Origin: an uncultured Clostridia bacterium
GTDB taxonomy: Bacteria > Bacillota > Clostridia > Oscillospirales > Acutalibacteraceae
NCBI GenBank assembly: GCA_944382025.1
Contig: CALWMQ010000061.1
Coordinates: 1 to 7,166 of the forward strand
Direction: 5' to 3'
DNA length: 7,166 nucleotides
A program made the position numbers and the translations under genes. This document shows, one piece after another, positions 5,314-7,166 of this stretch (the first letter of the stretch is position 1; each line of letters begins with the position of its first letter). The notes under the pieces are model-generated. The model did not search any database. It was given only the letters and a program-made list of their open reading frames with translations, and had not been told where the DNA came from.

Positions 5314-5748
5314 TTGCTCATCCTCTGTGTCTGTACCGGAAATACCTGCCGGAGCCCCATGGCCGCGGCGCTTTTAAGGGAAGCCCTTGACAAACAGGGC
5401 CGGAGCGATATACTGGTAGAAAGCGCCGGTTTGGCCGCCGCGGACGGGCTGCCTGCCTCCCCCTATGCCATCGACGCTCTCGCGGAGCATGGCTTGGATA
5501 TCTCCGGCCACCATTCCCGCCCGCTGACCCCGGAACTGGCTGGGCAGGCATCTATGCTGGTGGCCATGACCCCCGATCATGCCGCTGTCCTGGCCGCCCG
5601 CTTCGGTATCCCTCCGGGAAAAATTCTGGTACCGGATCCCCCTGTGCCTGACCCCTACGGCGGCAGCCTGGATGTCTACCGCCTGACCAGGGATCAGCTG
5701 ATAACCGCCATGGAGGCTGCTGCCCGTCAAGTTGAAAACGCTGTATAA
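5314..5748 (+). CDS. ywlE: Low-molecular-weight phosphatase, YwlE-like protein-arginine phosphatase
   Basis: A 144-residue enzyme of the low-molecular-weight protein-tyrosine phosphatase fold. The N-terminus contains the P-loop CTGNTCRSPMA, with nucleophile Cys7, Arg13 and Thr11. In Bacillus YwlE the threonine at this position is what favours phospho-arginine over phospho-tyrosine. The general acid Asp113 is in DPYGGSLDVY, again as in YwlE. The frame begins at TTG (5314), with AAAGGTGTGA about 8 nt upstream, and the next in-frame ATG would remove the P-loop cysteine, so TTG is the start. It probably reverses McsB arginine phosphorylation, which marks proteins for ClpCP; no mcsB lies in the window. 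A tyrosine phosphatase role cannot be excluded. The rimI-like gene starts 15 nt after its stop. Confidence 0.85.
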   Translation: MLILCVCTGNTCRSPMAAALLREALDKQGRSDILVESAGLAAADGLPASPYAIDALAEHGLDISGHHSRPLTPELAGQASMLVAMTPDHAAVLAARFGIPPGKILVPDPPVPDPYGGSLDVYRLTRDQLITAMEAAARQVENAV

Positions 5749-5763
5749 AAGAAAGGAACCACT

Positions 5764-6273
5764 ATGGATACCCACAGTACAAAGCCCCCTTTGTCCGGGC
5801 GTAAACGAGGCGAACCGTCCCTGCCTGCCGGAATCGTAATCACCGATATGCACGCCGATCATCTGGATTCCCTGGCCGATCTGGAAAGCATGGCCTTTTC
5901 TACCCCCTGGAGCTATGACGCTTTAGCGGAAGAACTCCAAAACCCTCTGGCTGTATTCCTGGTCGCCGAGGATGTGGACGCGGAAAGCGCTGTCGACTAT
6001 CTGGGCATGCACCATATCCTGGACGAGGGGTTCATTACCAATATTGTCGTCCATCCCGCCTACCGCCGGCAGGGGCTTGCCCGCGCCCTCATCCGGGAGG
6101 CGATGAACTATGCGGAAGCCCATGACATGTCCCGGATCACCCTGGAGGTTCGCCCGTCCAATGAACCGGCTGTTTCCCTCTACGAAAGTATGGGCTTCAA
6201 GCAGGACGGTATCCGTCCCGGCTTCTATGATTCCCCCAAAGAGGATGCCGCTATCTACAGCTTTTATTTTTAG
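5764..6273 (+). CDS. rimI: GNAT N-acetyltransferase, RimI-like
   Basis: A 169-residue GNAT acetyltransferase that matches RimI, which acetylates the N-terminal amino group of ribosomal protein S18 in enteric bacteria. Substrates in Firmicutes are less certain. The acetyl-CoA loop is VVHPAYRRQGLARALI (about residues 95-110). DEGFITNI corresponds to the beta-strand with the proposed catalytic Glu, and LEVRPSNEPAVSLYESMGF followed by IRPGFYDSP is the RimI C-terminal signature. The first 22 or so residues are Ser/Pro/Lys-rich and precede the GNAT domain (ITDMHADHLDSLADLE), so they are an extension of unknown use. AAAGGA lies 6 nt before the ATG. It sits between the phosphatase and the methyltransferase, upstream of tsaD, as rimI often does in Firmicutes, although tsaB and tsaE are absent. 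Confidence 0.86.
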   Translation: MDTHSTKPPLSGRKRGEPSLPAGIVITDMHADHLDSLADLESMAFSTPWSYDALAEELQNPLAVFLVAEDVDAESAVDYLGMHHILDEGFITNIVVHPAYRRQGLARALIREAMNYAEAHDMSRITLEVRPSNEPAVSLYESMGFKQDGIRPGFYDSPKEDAAIYSFYF

Positions 6274-6283
6274 GAGCGTGTCT

Positions 6284-6931
6284 ATGAGCGACATTTTAAG
6301 CGTAGACGATGTTTTTAACATGCTGGATCAGCAAGGTCAAGCAGATTGCATGGGACGGCTTTTACACGGACAGAAGCCGTCCCGCGCCCTTTATCCGGTA
6401 TCCCGACCTGCCGGATAAAAATCTGGTGCGGTTTCTGTCCGAAGCCTCTCCCCGTCCCGCCACAGCCTTGGAACTGGGCTGCGGAGAGGGGCGCAACGCC
6501 CTGTATATGGCTGCCCAAGGCCTCCAGGTAACGGCAGTGGATCTGTGTCCGGGATTGCGGTGGGCAACGCCGCCGCGGCCGCCCGGAAGCGGGGCCTCAC
6601 GGTGGATTTCCGCTGTGGCAGCGTACTGGATGCAGCGTTTATGGAAGGACCCCCGGTGGACTTTGTCTACGACAGCGGACTGTTCCACCACCTGGCGCCC
6701 CACCGCCGTCTCACCTATCTTCAGTTGTTGGATCACCGGCTGAAACCCGGAGCCTATTTTGGTCTTACCTGCTTCGCCTGGGGCACAGGGGCGGCCTTTA
6801 CCAGGGAAAAGTTGGTACACCTGTTCCGCCCCTGTTTCGACATTCTGGAAATTGAAAAATACAGGGAAGGGGTTGCCGGTACCCTGCCGGACAGCGGGTT
6901 TCTTTGGGCCTGCCTGTTCCGGAAACGGTAG
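6284..6931 (+). pseudogene. Class I SAM-dependent methyltransferase, interrupted by two compensating frameshifts
   Basis: The gene starts at ATG 6284 behind TAGGAG, 10 nt after the rimI stop (MSDILSVDDVFNMLDQ). That frame stops at 6416-6418. From about 6330-6350 the homologous reading moves to another frame (WDGFYTDRSRPAPFIRY, then LELGCGEGRNALYMAAQG, motif I of the SAM-binding fold, and TAVDL). Near 6544-6550 it returns to the starting frame (SGIAVGNAAAAARKRG, VDFVYDSGLFHHL) and ends at TAG 6931. The pieces together give about 215 residues, normal for a small methyltransferase. One extra base (or two lost) at the first site and one lost (or two extra) at the second explain everything, with no other damage. 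Substrate unknown. It is either a recent pseudogene or an intact gene with two indel errors; a separate start at 6309 is unlikely because no ribosome binding site precedes it. Confidence 0.8.
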
Positions 6932-7101
6932 GTGCCCTCTGATCCCCACCCTACGGAGATGTAACGCACCCAGTGGCGGACGCCGATCTGTCTATATCAC
7001 GGTCTTCCCTGCCCCCGGTATGCAGCGCTGCGCACCCATCCGTGAGTCGTGGCGGAGAGTGCTGCATCCGGGTTACCTCCCAACCGAAAGGACGATCCCC
7101 T
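6932..7101 (+). other. Intergenic leader before tsaD, no gene recognised
   Basis: A 170-nt gap in an otherwise tight cluster. It contains a perfect 10-bp palindrome (GCAGCGCTGC, 7022-7031) and a stem of TGCAGC (7021-7026) with GCTGCA (7061-7066) enclosing a GC-rich loop with further short complements. The transcript could fold, but there is no T-tract, no clear promoter and no riboswitch that I recognise. The short open frames through it have no convincing starts. Confidence 0.4.
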
Positions 7102-7166
7102 ATGAATATATTGGCTCTGGAATCCTCCTGCGATGAAACCGCTGCCGCTGTTGTGACGGATGGCCG
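7102..7166 (+). CDS. tsaD: tRNA N6-threonylcarbamoyladenosine transferase TsaD, 5' fragment
   Basis: Only the first 21 codons are in the window, reading MNILALESSCDETAAAVVTD and then glycine. This N-terminus, with ILALESSCDET, is the signature of TsaD (Gcp/YgjD/Kae1 family, ASKHA fold). With TsaB and TsaE, TsaD transfers the threonylcarbamoyl group to A37 of tRNAs that read ANN codons. AAAGGA lies about 10 nt before the ATG. The upstream rimI-like gene fits the usual rimI-tsaD neighbourhood. The rest of the gene lies beyond the right edge. Confidence 0.93.
   Translation, partial: MNILALESSCDETAAAVVTDG

Noticed and set aside
4710..5393. 227-codon open frame on the minus strand across the Rrf2 gene
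   Set aside because: It is the reverse-strand shadow of a clear Rrf2 gene and crosses the promoter and the next gene start.
6362..6949. 195-codon open frame on the minus strand across the methyltransferase
   Set aside because: It is antisense to recognisable methyltransferase motifs, with low-complexity composition and no supporting start signal.
1..7166. CRISPR arrays, tRNA or rRNA genes, insertion sequences
   Set aside because: No regularly spaced repeats, no tRNA T-loop/acceptor pattern, no rRNA segments and no transposase or terminal inverted repeats were seen on either strand.

Overview
The window looks like chromosome of a spore-forming, Gram-positive clostridial bacterium, probably close to the Oscillospiraceae. 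This is inferred from a SleB-type spore cortex hydrolase, an IscR-like Rrf2 regulator, a YwlE-type arginine phosphatase, strong GGAGG-like ribosome binding sites, moderate GC content and a GC-rich intergenic element. No genus can be assigned from sequence alone.

Layout. Positions 1-368 are intergenic. They hold a near-consensus leftward promoter (115-143) that must serve something beyond the left edge, and a weak candidate forespore promoter for the next gene. Positions 369-1085 encode the SleB-like cortex-lytic enzyme. Convergent with it, and overlapping its stop codon, is a 98-residue protein of unknown function (1082-1378, minus strand). Divergent from that small gene is a tandem array of two regulator modules (1474-2425). 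Each module is an XRE-type helix-turn-helix gene followed by a ribbon-helix-helix gene. The second ribbon-helix-helix gene is broken by a 1-base deletion. Between the small minus-strand gene and the array lie two near-identical 20-bp imperfect palindromes. They bracket the predicted promoter of the small gene, so this looks like a compact regulatory circuit.

Positions 2426-2729 have no gene. They contain a perfect 17-bp hairpin, best read as the terminator of the leftward amylase gene, followed by a GC-rich, palindrome-rich block that may be a dispersed repeat. Positions 2730-4619 (minus) encode a cytoplasmic GH13 enzyme of the neopullulanase/cyclomaltodextrinase type.

From 4797 rightwards all genes are on the plus strand: an Rrf2 regulator with three Fe-S-type cysteines, a YwlE-like phosphatase starting at TTG, a RimI-like N-acetyltransferase, a SAM-dependent methyltransferase gene interrupted by two compensating frameshifts, and the first 21 codons of tsaD (tRNA t6A synthesis) at the right edge. 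The last four resemble the common Firmicutes rimI-tsaD neighbourhood, with the phosphatase and methyltransferase as extra members. Three apparent frameshifts in about 4.7 kb mean either gene decay or base-level errors in the assembly, and this should be settled before any functional reading of those two loci.
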